DNA of 64,000 nt, taken from contig NZ_CP107546.1 of assembly GCF_025836995.1 (NCBI RefSeq), positions 62,001 through 126,000 of the forward strand. The letters run 5' to 3'. Numbering within the stretch: position 1 is the first letter of the stretch; every line of letters begins with the position of its first letter. The translations under genes and the position numbers were made by a program. A model generated the notes under the pieces. That model was not told the DNA's origin and searched no databases. It was given only the letters and a program-made list of their open reading frames with translations. Source of the stretch: Microbacterium sp. M28. Lineage in GTDB: Bacteria > Actinomycetota > Actinomycetes > Actinomycetales > Microbacteriaceae. Below are positions 42,472 through 51,219 of the stretch, one piece after another.

Positions 42472-42987
42472 GTGAGCACGCCCGATCCCGCAGACGACAT
42501 CGCCGACGCGCTCGTGCGCCTACGAGGACGTCGTCACCCCGGTCACGGTCTCGGACATGGCGGACCGCACGGGCAGCGCGGTGGCCCGCACGAGGGGCGC
42601 CGCGGACGGCCGGGCGGCTGGCCAGCCGGACCGGGTGGGCGCTTCGCCGCCCCCGCCTGGATGCGGATGCTGGAGGCGCTCGCCGCGGCATCCGACCCGC
42701 TCAGCGTGAGCGAGATCGCCGAGGCCGTCGGCGTCGATCAGCCCCGAGCGTCTCGGCTCGTGCAGCAGGGAGTCGAGCGCGATCTCGTCCGGCGGGAGGC
42801 CGACCCGGACGATGCCCGCCGGACGCGCATCGCGCTCACGGACGCCGGCATCCGAGTCGCCCGAGGAGCCAAGGGGGAGCGGCGACAGGAGCTGTCATGC
42901 GCGCTCGAGGCGTTCACCGAGGACGAGCGCACCGAGCTCGCCCGACTGCTCAACAAGCTCGCGGACAACTGGGGGACGACCCCCTGA
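42472..42987 (+). CDS. MarR-family regulator with His/Gly-rich N-terminal segment
   Basis: A 171-residue MarR protein. Residues 18-60 are a Gly/His/Arg-rich stretch (HPGHGLGHGGPHGQRGGPHE), followed by a winged helix (DPLSVSEIAEAVGVDQPRAS, then RLVQQGVERDLVRREADPDD) and a coiled C-terminal helix. The His-rich part is at the opposite end from that of the divergent neighbour, yet similar in composition. A metal-linked regulatory pair is possible. The mRNA is probably leaderless. Confidence 0.85.
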   Translation: MSTPDPADDIADALVRLRGRRHPGHGLGHGGPHGQRGGPHEGRRGRPGGWPAGPGGRFAAPAWMRMLEALAAASDPLSVSEIAEAVGVDQPRASRLVQQGVERDLVRREADPDDARRTRIALTDAGIRVARGAKGERRQELSCALEAFTEDERTELARLLNKLADNWGTTP

Positions 42988-42997
42988 CGGCGGCCGC

Positions 42998-44407
42998 TCA
43001 GGCCGTCGTGACCCGCCGCTCCTGCACGGGCAGCAACAGCAGCAGTCCGACCAGCAGCACGATCACGATGCCGAGGATGCCGAACTTCGTCTGCGCGGTG
43101 AGCACGATCAGTCCCGTCCACGCCGCGGACGCCATCCAGCTGGCCGCGCGCCCGGTCGTCGCGTAGAGGCCGAAGATCTCGCCCTCGCGTCCGGCCGGCG
43201 TCACTCGCGCGAGGAACGACCGCGACGCCGACTGCGCCGGGCCGACGAACGCGCACAGGATCAGGCCGCCGATCCAGAACACGACGGGTCCTGCCTCGAC
43301 GAGCAGGAACACGGCCAGACCGGCGACGACCATCGAGGCCAGGGAGAAGACGATGATCCGCTTGGCGCCGAACCGGTCGTCCAGGCGGCCGGCGAGGATC
43401 GTCGAGACACCGGCGATGAGGTTCGCCGCGATGCCGAAGATCACGAGCTGCGGGAAGCCGAAGTCGAACACCTGTCCCGCGATCACGGCGCCGAAGGCGA
43501 AAACGCCCCCGAGGCCGTCTCGGAACACCGCGCTCGCCAGCAGGAACCAGAATGCGCCGCGAGTCTGCGTATTGCGGTACAGCCCGACGACGTCCTTCAC
43601 CAGCAGTGCGTACGAACGGAAGAATCCGACCTTGCGCTCCGGCCGCCCGAGCGACGGCTCCGGGACGTTCAGGAAGATCGGGATGCTGAAGACGAGCGCC
43701 CAGATCGCACAGCCGACCGCGATCAACCGGAACGGCAGACCGTCGTCGGCCGGCAGTCCGAACCAGTCGAACTGGTAGAACACGACGACCAGCACGAGAG
43801 CGACGATGCCCCCGATGTAGCCGAAACCCCAGCCCAGCCCGGAGATCCGGCCGATGGTCTTCGGGTTCGCGATGCCGATGAGCATGGCGTTGGAGTTCAC
43901 CGCCGCGATCTCGCCGAACACGCTGCCCGCCGAGATCAGGGCGACACCGAGCCAGAACAGCGTCGGCGTCGGTTCGACGAACCACAGTCCGAACATGCAC
44001 ACGATCAGCGCTCCGGTGCCGATCCCGAGCCACAGCTTCTGGCGGCCGGCGGCATCCGCCCGCTGGCCGAGGACCGGGGCGAACAGGAGGATCGCGAGTC
44101 CGGCGATCGTGGAGCCGAGTCCGAGGCCGCTGGCCAGCTCGGCCTCCGCAGCCAGATAGGCGGGGTCCTTGTCGCCCAGCGCGACGATCTCCGGTGGCAG
44201 GAACTGCTCGGTCGTCAGATACAGCGCCGTGAAGATGAACGTCAGGATGACGGTGTTGAACGGCTGCGTCGCCCAGTCCCACAGCGCCCACGAGTAGACC
44301 TGCTTCTTCGGGGCCGGAGTGTCGCCGCGCAGCTCCAGGCCGATCACGCCGACCGCGCCGCTGTTGGCGGTGGGCGGCGGAACGGGTGTCTCATCCGACG
44401 TGCTCAT
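42998..44407 (-). CDS. MFS transporter, UMF1/Atg22-like
   Basis: A 469-residue 12-segment permease. The UMF1 (vacuole-effluxer-like) pattern is seen in VYSWALWDWATQPFNTVILT at the first segment and in GLGWGFGYIGGIVALVL. A second hydrophilic loop holds NVPEPSLGRPERKVGF. Substrate unknown; amino acid or drug efflux is possible. It is convergent with the MarR gene. I start at the ATG giving MSTSDETPVPPP; the longer open frame upstream is not supported. Confidence 0.88.
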   Translation of the reverse strand: MSTSDETPVPPPTANSGAVGVIGLELRGDTPAPKKQVYSWALWDWATQPFNTVILTFIFTALYLTTEQFLPPEIVALGDKDPAYLAAEAELASGLGLGSTIAGLAILLFAPVLGQRADAAGRQKLWLGIGTGALIVCMFGLWFVEPTPTLFWLGVALISAGSVFGEIAAVNSNAMLIGIANPKTIGRISGLGWGFGYIGGIVALVLVVVFYQFDWFGLPADDGLPFRLIAVGCAIWALVFSIPIFLNVPEPSLGRPERKVGFFRSYALLVKDVVGLYRNTQTRGAFWFLLASAVFRDGLGGVFAFGAVIAGQVFDFGFPQLVIFGIAANLIAGVSTILAGRLDDRFGAKRIIVFSLASMVVAGLAVFLLVEAGPVVFWIGGLILCAFVGPAQSASRSFLARVTPAGREGEIFGLYATTGRAASWMASAAWTGLIVLTAQTKFGILGIVIVLLVGLLLLLPVQERRVTTA

Positions 44408-44474
44408 GTGTCGAAGTCTGGCCGCGACCGGTGAACGCGAGGTAGCGACGCGCCGGAACGCGTCCTGCGGACCG

Positions 44475-45308
44475 TCACCCGTACGACGCCGCGATGAGCT
44501 CGGCGAACAGGGCCTCGGCATCCGCCTCGACCCGATGCCGGATGAACCAGTCGCAGACGTTCACGCAATCGCGGTGCAGCAGGTCGAAGCCCTGCGGGTT
44601 CGCGATGACGTCGACGATCTGCGGCAGGTCGATCACCCGTACGCGGCCCTCGTGCACGAGCAGGTTGTAGGGCGACAGGTCGCCGTGCGCGAAGCCGGCA
44701 GCGGCGAACACGTGCATGAGCTCGACGATCTGCTGGAACAGGTCGGTCAGCTCGTCCCGGTCGCCGCGGACCTGCGCGAGCCGCGGAGCGGCCACCGCAC
44801 CCGCGCCGATGAACTCCATCAGCAGCTCGGTGCCGTGGACCTGCACGGGATACGGCACGGGTGCGCCGAGCTCCCATGCGCGGCACAGGGCCTCGAACTC
44901 GGCGAACGACCACTCGGCCGCGGCGACCTCGCGTCCGTAGAGCGACTTCTTCTCGGTCGCGCGGGCGTCGCGGGAGTTCCGGGTGCGACGCCCCTCGGTG
45001 TAGATGCTCGACCGGTGGAACGTGCGGTGCTGCGAGGTGCGGTAGCGCTTTGCCGCCAGCAGCGTGCGCTGCGACGGATCATCCGGCACGGCGCGCTCGA
45101 TGAGGAAGACGTCCGCTTCCTTGCCGGTCTTGAGGATGCCGAGCTCGGTGTCGAGCGCGCCGGCGCTCGTCACGACCCATGGCGGTCGCGGTTCTGGCCC
45201 GCGCTCGGACGGGGTGACGGCGGGCCAGGTCGTCCAGCGCTGGTTCTCGCCGGGTTCGACATCGGCGAAGGTGAGGGATGCGTCGAAGGACGCGAAGGGA
45301 TCAGACAC
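44475..45308 (-). CDS. RIO1-family serine protein kinase
   Basis: A 277-residue atypical kinase. The P-loop is ILKTGKEADVFLIE (about 54-67), with Lys in LLAAKRYR; the catalytic loop is GFAHGDLSPYNLLVHEGR and the metal loop is VIDLPQIVD. This is the set of RIO1 active-site motifs. Bacterial RIO proteins are poorly understood; a role in translation or ribosome assembly is only an analogy. The GTG start has GGAGC upstream. A 21-codon ORF precedes it by 35 nt. Confidence 0.88.
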   Translation of the reverse strand: MSDPFASFDASLTFADVEPGENQRWTTWPAVTPSERGPEPRPPWVVTSAGALDTELGILKTGKEADVFLIERAVPDDPSQRTLLAAKRYRTSQHRTFHRSSIYTEGRRTRNSRDARATEKKSLYGREVAAAEWSFAEFEALCRAWELGAPVPYPVQVHGTELLMEFIGAGAVAAPRLAQVRGDRDELTDLFQQIVELMHVFAAAGFAHGDLSPYNLLVHEGRVRVIDLPQIVDVIANPQGFDLLHRDCVNVCDWFIRHRVEADAEALFAELIAASYG

Positions 45309-45342
45309 GGTGGTTGCTCCGGGAGAGGAGGCCACACGCGGA

Positions 45343-45408
45343 TCAGGAGCGGGCGGCCTCGAGGGGAAGGTTCTGGTCGGAAGAGGGCACGACGACGACA
45401 ACGGTCAT
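45343..45408 (-). CDS. 21-residue putative leader peptide before the RIO kinase
   Basis: The frame encodes MTVVVVVPSSDQNLPLEAAR plus Ser. It has a strong GGAAGGAG site 9 nt upstream of its ATG, a run of five valines and a stop 35 nt before the kinase start. The strong ribosome site and valine run suggest a translated leader or small peptide. No conserved terminator/antiterminator pair is obvious, so attenuation is not demonstrated. Confidence 0.5.
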   Translation of the reverse strand: MTVVVVVPSSDQNLPLEAARS

Positions 45409-45494
45409 GGCTTGCTCCTTCCGCTGATTCCTTCCGGGGATGTCCCGGCGCTGGACGAGCATATCCGCAAGCCGGGGTGCCGTCCAGCCCCGGA

Positions 45495-45525
45495 CGATCG
45501 GTCGGATGCCGCGGACGACCGATCG
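45495..45525 (+). promoter_or_regulatory. inverted repeat upstream of the MFS gene
   Basis: CGATCGGTCG (45495-45504) and CGACCGATCG (45516-45525) are exact complements with an 11-bp centre. It lies 34 nt before the ATG and looks like a dimeric repressor site; the 251-nt gap also holds the small RIO leader ORF. Confidence 0.65.
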
Positions 45526-45559
45526 GGTGCGGCCACCGGCATCCTGCAAGGGTGGAACC

Positions 45560-46750
45560 ATGACCACGACCGCCCCCGTCCCCGTCGCCCCTGCTACTAC
45601 GGCCGAGCGCATGCGCTACGGCGGACTCATCGCGCTCATGCTCATGAGCTTCCTGCTCGTCACCGCCGAGTTCCTGCCGAACGGCATGCTGACCGAGATG
45701 GCCGACGGGCTCGGGGTCACACCGGGGCAGGCTGGTCAGACCGTCACCGTGACGGCGCTGGTCGGCCTGCTCGTCGCGCCGACGGTCGGCCTGATCTTCC
45801 CGCGGCTGGACCGGCGGAGTCTCCTGGTCTGGATGGCGCTCGCCGCCGGCGCGTCGAACCTCATCGTCGCGATCGCGCCGAACCTCGTGCTGGTCCTTCT
45901 CGCCCGCTTCCTGCTGGGCGCCGCGCTCAGTGCGTTCTGGTCCATGTCGATCACGGTCGCTGCCCGCATCTCAGGGCCCGAGCGCATCGGCCGCGCGGTC
46001 ATGTTCACCACGGCCGGTACATCGCTGGCGACCGTCGCCGGAGTGCCGATCGGCGTGATGCTGAGCGAGGTGCTCGACTGGCGCACGGTGTTCGCGCTCG
46101 CCGGTGTCGTCACGTTGCTGCTGGCCATCGCGCTGCGGACTCTCCTGCCGTCGGTTCCCGCCGCCCAGGCATCCAGCATCCGCATCCTCGTCGACACGCT
46201 CCGTCGGCCGGGCGTCGGTCTCGGCTTCACCGGCCACGTGCTGGTCGTGCTCGGACACTTCCTCGCGTACACCTACATCCGCCTCGCGCTGGAGCGGATG
46301 CCGGACGTGGATGCCGGCACGATCGTGCTCCTGCTGGCACTGTTCGGCGCCGGCGGTCTGGTCGGCAACCTCGTGATCGGCCTCATCGTCGACCGGACGT
46401 TCTCGCTCTTCGCGGTCGTCGGCCCGATCGCGATCGCGGTCGCCGTGCTGGGGACCCTCCTGTTCCCGGGGTCGATCGCGGCCGTCGCGGTCGCCGTCGT
46501 GGCGTGGGGCTTCTTCTTCTCGTCCTGGCTGATCGTGGTGAACACGTGGGTCGGTCACCGGATGCCTGACCGCCTCGAGGCCGGTGGCAGCCTGGTCGTC
46601 GTCGGGTTCCAGGGCGCGATCATGATCGCGGCGGGCGTCGGCGGCATCCTCGTCGACGCGCTGGGCGTCGAGCTGAACTATGTCCTCGGGGCGGCGATCC
46701 TCGTGCTCGGAGCCGTGCTGTTCGGCGCGTCGAACCGCGTGCGTTCCTGA
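45560..46750 (+). CDS. MFS transporter, DHA1 (AraJ/YdhP-like)
   Basis: A 396-residue 12-segment exporter. The N-terminus has LLVTAEFLPNGMLTEMADGL and VTPGQAGQTVTVTALVGLLV, the AraJ/YdhP pattern, and the end of the first loop RRSLLVWMAL. An acidic residue in the first segment is conserved. Sugar or drug efflux is the usual role. An upstream inverted repeat suggests repression by a factor not in the window. Confidence 0.9.
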   Translation: MTTTAPVPVAPATTAERMRYGGLIALMLMSFLLVTAEFLPNGMLTEMADGLGVTPGQAGQTVTVTALVGLLVAPTVGLIFPRLDRRSLLVWMALAAGASNLIVAIAPNLVLVLLARFLLGAALSAFWSMSITVAARISGPERIGRAVMFTTAGTSLATVAGVPIGVMLSEVLDWRTVFALAGVVTLLLAIALRTLLPSVPAAQASSIRILVDTLRRPGVGLGFTGHVLVVLGHFLAYTYIRLALERMPDVDAGTIVLLLALFGAGGLVGNLVIGLIVDRTFSLFAVVGPIAIAVAVLGTLLFPGSIAAVAVAVVAWGFFFSSWLIVVNTWVGHRMPDRLEAGGSLVVVGFQGAIMIAAGVGGILVDALGVELNYVLGAAILVLGAVLFGASNRVRS

Positions 46751-46758
46751 CGCCGACG

Positions 46759-47793
46759 TCACCCGGGCGGGGTGAGCCGGACGAGCACGCCGTCCCCCTC
46801 CCCGCCGATCGCCACGACCCAGGCATCTCCCGTCCAGGCGGCGGCGTTGGCGCCGCACAGGAACGACAGTGGTTCGCCGTTCTCGCCGGTGGAGTCGGTG
46901 AGCAGCAGGCTGTCCGAGGAGTACCAGGCCCGGCAGTTCTCGCGGTCCGCGATGACATCGCGCGCCTCGCCCGACCCGCCGACGATGACGCCCGTCGTCG
47001 CGTCGGACGTCGGCTCCTCTCCCCACCAGAGCGCGGTCCCGTCCGGCGCGACCGCGACGACGGGCCGCTCGGCCTTCTGAGGTTCGCGCGAGAGCTCGAC
47101 ACCGTGGTGGTCGAGGACGATGCGGTGCGCGGGCGTGGCGATGAACAGCCGGCCGTCGGCGGAGACGTCGATGGCGACGGGGGGCAGGCCGCGGCAGGCC
47201 TCCTCGGGATCGGCGAACGCGAGGCGCTCGGTGTGCACGATGGTCGCCGCGCCGCCGGCGAGCGGGATGCGCACGATCCCGGCCTGGGGGCCGGTCGGAT
47301 CGGAGAAGGCGTACCGCACCAGATGGACCACGCCGTCGTGCGCCGCCACATCGCCGTACGGCCGCAGGACACCCAGCGGATCGACGTCGCCCGTCTCGAC
47401 GGGAACCTCGATCATCGACATGTCCGAGGTGTCGACGATCGCCAGGCTGGGCACCTCCCCGCTGACGACGACGAGGCGGCCGGGCGCGAGCGTCGCCATC
47501 GCGGTGGCGTCGGACAACGGCTCGTCGACGTCGGCGTTGAACCGTGCCGCCGTCTCGCCGTCGGCGTCGACGTGCAACCAGGAGTTGCTCGAAGCGCTCC
47601 AGAAGCCGCCTTCGCCGTCGCCCGTGACCTTCGCCATGCCGAACGCGACGTCGGTGCGATCGGGCGACCGGAACGCGATGGACTCGAGCCGCCAGTCCTC
47701 CGGGGATGCGGTCGTGCACCCCGTCACACCGAGCGCGAGCGCGAGCAGCAGCACCGTCGGCCGGCCTCGTGCGCGTCCCCGAGCGTCTGTCAT
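46759..47793 (-). CDS. hypothetical beta-propeller-like lipoprotein
   Basis: A 344-residue lipoprotein (lipobox GVTGC, Cys26). After the signal, repeated units with VVVSGEVPSLAIVDTS, FIATPAHRIVLDHHG and VVAVAPDGTALWWG look like blades of a PQQ/NHL-type propeller. A few cysteines (ACRGL, NCRAW, FLCGA) could form disulfides. No enzyme motif is visible. It is convergent with the MFS gene, the stops being 8 nt apart. Confidence 0.7.
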   Translation of the reverse strand: MTDARGRARGRPTVLLLALALGVTGCTTASPEDWRLESIAFRSPDRTDVAFGMAKVTGDGEGGFWSASSNSWLHVDADGETAARFNADVDEPLSDATAMATLAPGRLVVVSGEVPSLAIVDTSDMSMIEVPVETGDVDPLGVLRPYGDVAAHDGVVHLVRYAFSDPTGPQAGIVRIPLAGGAATIVHTERLAFADPEEACRGLPPVAIDVSADGRLFIATPAHRIVLDHHGVELSREPQKAERPVVAVAPDGTALWWGEEPTSDATTGVIVGGSGEARDVIADRENCRAWYSSDSLLLTDSTGENGEPLSFLCGANAAAWTGDAWVVAIGGEGDGVLVRLTPPG

Positions 47794-47839
47794 CGCTCCA
47801 GTTTCTCCTAGTCTGGAATCACCCCACCCGAGGAGATCC

Positions 47840-48301
47840 GTGTTCCTTGCACCCGCCCGTCTTTTCCGTGTCCTGGCGATCGCCGAGGCGATCACCTGGA
47901 CGATCCTGATCGCGGCGCTCATCGCGCGTGCGATCGGTGCGCCGGGAATCGTGGTGACGGTCGGCGGAGGCATCCACGGGTTCGTGTTCCTCGCGTACGG
48001 GGCGACGGCGATCCTCGTCGCGCTCAACCAGCGCTGGCACGTCGGCGTGGCGGTGCTCGCCGTCGCCAGTGCGGTGATCCCCTATGCGACGATCCCGACG
48101 GAGATCTGGCTGCAGCGATCGGGCCGGCTGCGCGGCGAATGGCGGCTCGACGCCGGCGACGACCCGCGCGACGCCCGCTGGTACGACCGGCTGATGCGCT
48201 GGTTCCTGCGACGCCCGTGGGTGCTCGCGGCTCTTCTCGTGCTCGCGATCGTCGTCCTGTACGTGATCCTTCTGCTGGTCGGCCCGCCCGGCGGGCGCTG
48301 A
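47840..48301 (+). CDS. DUF3817 membrane protein
   Basis: A 153-residue protein with four hydrophobic segments. The first part (APARLFRVLAIAEAITWTIL, then GIHGFVFLAYGATAILVALN) matches DUF3817; the fourth segment (WVLAALLVLAIVVLYVILLL) is an added C-terminal anchor. The GTG start has GAGGAG 5 nt upstream. Function unknown. It is followed by the palindromic elements E and F. Confidence 0.8.
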   Translation: MFLAPARLFRVLAIAEAITWTILIAALIARAIGAPGIVVTVGGGIHGFVFLAYGATAILVALNQRWHVGVAVLAVASAVIPYATIPTEIWLQRSGRLRGEWRLDAGDDPRDARWYDRLMRWFLRRPWVLAALLVLAIVVLYVILLLVGPPGGR

Positions 48302-48314
48302 GCGGCGGTTCCCG

Positions 48315-48414
48315 CGTTCACAACTCCTCATCAATGCGGGTCGGGCGGGTGCCGACCTGCGGAATTCTGCGCTCTGCCCGAACGGCGGACACCGAATCTG
48401 AGGAGTTGTGCACG
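48315..48414. repeat. 100-bp element E with terminal inverted repeats
   Basis: CGTTCACAACTCCTCA (48315-48330) at one end and its complement with one mismatch (48399-48414) at the other define an element of exactly 100 bp. The first 35 bp are identical to element F. Internal GGTCGG/CCGACC pairing near the left end adds a hairpin. No ORF is inside. Confidence 0.85.
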
Positions 48415-48466
48415 GGGTTCGGCGCAGAGTCCGTCTCAGGTGCTGATCGAAGTGTGCTCGCTGCCG

Positions 48467-48566
48467 CGTTCACAACTCCTCATCAATGCGGGTCGGGCGG
48501 GCGTCGGCCCGCGGAAATCCGCACCACTTTCACAACGCGGGTGGCGCTTCTGAGGAATTGTGCACG
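48467..48566. repeat. 100-bp element F with terminal inverted repeats
   Basis: Same left end CGTTCACAACTCCTCA (48467-48482) and right end TGAGGAATTGTGCACG (48551-48566), again exactly 100 bp, 52 bp after element E and in the same orientation. The middle and right differ from E, so the copies have diverged. The intergenic stretch 48302-48593 holds only E, F and short spacers. Confidence 0.85.
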
Positions 48567-48593
48567 CCGCGGCGGCGCAAAGACGCGCGGCGG

Positions 48594-49490
48594 TCAGGCC
48601 GGGATGGACGCGCGCCCGCTGGCGCGCCACAGCGACGGTGTGACGCCGGTGTGCCGGCGGAACGCGCGGCTGAAGCCCTCGTCCGAAGCGTAGCCCAGCT
48701 CGCGTGACGTCTCCGAGACGCTGCGTCCGGCGTCCAGCAGCTCCTTGGCCTGGCGCATCCGCACCTCAGTGACGTAGCTCGCCGGCGACTGCCCGAGCGC
48801 GGCGCGGAAGCGCTCCGCGAAGACCGACCGCGACATGGCGCCGACGTTGGCGAGCAGGTCGACCGTCCAGTCCCGTCCGGGTTCGGAATGGATGGCCTCT
48901 ACGACGCGATCGAGAAACGGGTCTCCGGCTCGCGACGGCCACCCCTGCGGAGCGCAGCCGTTCTGCGCCCAGGCGCGGATCAGGCTCAGCAGTACCGTGG
49001 TGACCATCATGCGGCAGATCAGCGGATCGCCCGAGCGCAGTCCGTGCACGTCCGGATCGACCGGGCCGAGGTTCGCGGCGAGTGCCGCGGCGGCCGGCTC
49101 GAGCTCGGCGAAACCGGTCACGAAGACGAAGCCGGGGATCCCGTCCAGAGCGGCAGAGTCCAGTTCGAGATCAGCGGTCATCAGCCGTGCCCCCGATGTC
49201 GACTGCAACGCGATCGACCGGTGCCCCATGCTGAGGAACGCGTCGCCCGCGAGCAGCGTGCGCGCCCCACGGGCAGGTCCGGCCGAGCCGCCTGGCACGT
49301 CGAGGGTGCAGCTCGGCTCGCGCACGACATCGCCGGTGATCTCACCCTCGACGACGTACGCGAGGGTGACCTGTCCGGCCGGCAGGGGAAGCACCCCGTC
49401 CTGCGCGAGCGTGGTGCGCCGCGCGAAGCCGAGCCGCACGTCGAAGGAGGAGAGCACCTCCGCCAGGCGAGCAGGATCGACAGTCGTCAT
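48594..49490 (-). CDS. AraC-family transcriptional regulator
   Basis: A 298-residue regulator. The N-terminal 170 residues are a cupin-like ligand domain (AraC_binding-like, with ALDGIPGFVFVTGF), and the C-terminal part has two helix-turn-helix units: WTVDLLANVGAMSRSVFAER, then SVSETSRELGYASDEGFSRA and FRRHTGVTPSLWR. It may control a nearby gene; none is divergent here. It is flanked by elements E/F on one side and G on the other. I start at the ATG after GAGGGC. Confidence 0.93.
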   Translation of the reverse strand: MTTVDPARLAEVLSSFDVRLGFARRTTLAQDGVLPLPAGQVTLAYVVEGEITGDVVREPSCTLDVPGGSAGPARGARTLLAGDAFLSMGHRSIALQSTSGARLMTADLELDSAALDGIPGFVFVTGFAELEPAAAALAANLGPVDPDVHGLRSGDPLICRMMVTTVLLSLIRAWAQNGCAPQGWPSRAGDPFLDRVVEAIHSEPGRDWTVDLLANVGAMSRSVFAERFRAALGQSPASYVTEVRMRQAKELLDAGRSVSETSRELGYASDEGFSRAFRRHTGVTPSLWRASGRASIPA

Positions 49491-49535
49491 ACTGCCCTCA
49501 ACGACGCGCAGGGTCCGGCTATTCCGGCGCGGAGC

Positions 49536-49614
49536 CCGTTTCGAACTCCTGCAGTTCCGCGCCGATCGGGGGTGCGGCGGCAGCGGGTGCGGATTCTGCA
49601 GGAGTTCGGCACGG
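49536..49614. repeat. palindromic element G
   Basis: Arms GAACTCCTGCAG (49543-49554) and CTGCAGGAGTTC (49596-49607) pair perfectly, with CCGT..CG/CG..ACGG extending the outer end at two mismatches. The AACTCCT core resembles the ends of E and F, so it is probably a diverged relative. It sits between the AraC gene and the ABC transporter operon. Confidence 0.75.
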
Positions 49615-49645
49615 ATGCCGACACGCGACGCGCGCCGGCTGCCCC

Positions 49646-50404
49646 TCAGGTCGCGGGCAGCCGGGGAATCGCGGAGACCAGTGTGCGCGCGTAGTCGGTC
49701 TGCGGCGCGTCCAGGATGCCGCGGGTCGGCCCCTCCTCGACCACACGACCGCCGCGCAGCACGACCGTCCGTTCGCACAGCGCGGCCACCGCGCTCAGAT
49801 CGTGCGAGACCATGACCAGCGCCAGCCCGGTCTCGGCCCGGAGCGCGCGCAGAAGGTCGATCACCTGGATGCGAGTCGTGACGTCGAGCGCGCTCACCGG
49901 CTCGTCCGCCAGCAGCACCCGGGGCTTCGACACGATCGCCCGCGCGATCGCGATGCGCTGCCGCTGTCCGCCGGAGAACTCGTGCGGGTACCGTTCGAGC
50001 ACGTCGGCGTCGAGTCCGACCGATCGGACGGCCTCCGCCACGGCGCTCAGCGCCGCCTCGCCGCGGGCGATGCCGAGCGATCGGAGCGGCTCGCCGACGA
50101 TCCGGTCGATCCGCTGCCGGGCGTCGAGCGACGAGTACGGATCCTGGAACACGGTCTGCACGTCGGTGCGGAACCGGCGCATGAGTGCACGGTCGCGCCG
50201 GTTCAGCGGCTGCCCGTCGAACAGCACCTCGCCCTCGTGGGGTGCGGCGAGCCCGAGCAGCAGCGAGAAGATCGTGGACTTGCCCGCGCCCGACTCGCCG
50301 ACCAGGCCCACGGCCTCGCCCGCGGACACCTGGAGCGACACGTCGTCGACCACAGTGCGCGTCCCGTACGAGAATCGCGCGGAGCGCAGCTCGAGAATGC
50401 TCAT
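49646..50404 (-). CDS. peptide/nickel ABC transporter ATP-binding protein (OppF/DppF type)
   Basis: A 252-residue ATPase: Walker A GESGAGKST, signature FSGGQRQR, Walker B VLLADEPVSALDVTT, switch SHDLS. It has the OppF-specific VFQDPYSSLDARQRID stretch. Last gene of the five-gene importer operon. Its ATG overlaps the stop of the second ATPase gene. Confidence 0.92.
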   Translation of the reverse strand: MSILELRSARFSYGTRTVVDDVSLQVSAGEAVGLVGESGAGKSTIFSLLLGLAAPHEGEVLFDGQPLNRRDRALMRRFRTDVQTVFQDPYSSLDARQRIDRIVGEPLRSLGIARGEAALSAVAEAVRSVGLDADVLERYPHEFSGGQRQRIAIARAIVSKPRVLLADEPVSALDVTTRIQVIDLLRALRAETGLALVMVSHDLSAVAALCERTVVLRGGRVVEEGPTRGILDAPQTDYARTLVSAIPRLPAT

Positions 50405-51219
50405 CGCTCGCCCCCTTCGGCTCCGTCGGATGCCACGGGTGCGTCGAGCGCGGCATCCAGAGCCCTGGCACTCGCGACCAGCGCCGTCGTGTACGGATCC
50501 TGCGGAGCCGAGATGATCTGCCCGACCGGCCCCTGCTCGACGGCCCGGCCGCGCTGCATCACGACCACTCGATCGGTCATGCGGGCGACGACGGCGAGGT
50601 CGTGGCTGATGAACAGCAGAGCCATGTCTCGTTCGGCGACGAGGCGGCCCAGCAGGGTGAGGATCTCGTCCTGCACGGTGACGTCCAACGCGGTCGTCGG
50701 TTCGTCGGCGATGAGGAGCTTCGGGTGGCCGGCGAGTGCGATCGCCGTCGCCACTCGCTGGCGCTGCCCGCCGGACAGCTCGTGCGGATACGCGCGGGCG
50801 ATCCGCTCGTCGGGGAGCGAGACGTCGACGAGAGCAGCGCGCACGGCATCCTGCAGCTCCCGGCCACGCAGCCCGAGGTGACGGCGCATCGGCTCCGCGA
50901 TCTGCCGGCCGACGCGCATGAGCGGATCGAGTGCGGTCAGGGGTTCCTGGAAGAGCAGGGCGGCGACCGGGCCGCGGAGCGGCCGCAGCGCACCGTCCGA
51001 CGCGCCGATCACCTCGGTGCTGTCGAGCCGGACCGATCCGGATGCCGAAAGACCCGCGCTCAGCAACCCGGTGGCGGCGAGGGACGTCACGGACTTGCCC
51101 GAGCCGGATTCGCCGATGATGCCGACGCGCTCACCGGCGGCGACCGTGAACGACACGTCGTCGACGACGCGGCGGCCGCCGGCGGTCACGGTGAGTGCGG
51201 AGATCTCGAGAAGGCTCAA
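50401..51219 (-). CDS. peptide/nickel ABC transporter ATP-binding protein (OppD/DppD type)
   Basis: A 272-residue ATPase: Walker A GESGSGKSV, signature LSGGQRQR, Walker B LLIADEPTTALDVTV. I use the TTG start after CAGGAGG (SD), which overlaps the permease stop (TTGA), giving LSLLEISALTV. The long version opening further upstream would read through the permease gene. Pairs with the OppF-like subunit. Confidence 0.92.
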   Translation of the reverse strand: MSLLEISALTVTAGGRRVVDDVSFTVAAGERVGIIGESGSGKSVTSLAATGLLSAGLSASGSVRLDSTEVIGASDGALRPLRGPVAALLFQEPLTALDPLMRVGRQIAEPMRRHLGLRGRELQDAVRAALVDVSLPDERIARAYPHELSGGQRQRVATAIALAGHPKLLIADEPTTALDVTVQDEILTLLGRLVAERDMALLFISHDLAVVARMTDRVVVMQRGRAVEQGPVGQIISAPQDPYTTALVASARALDAALDAPVASDGAEGGER

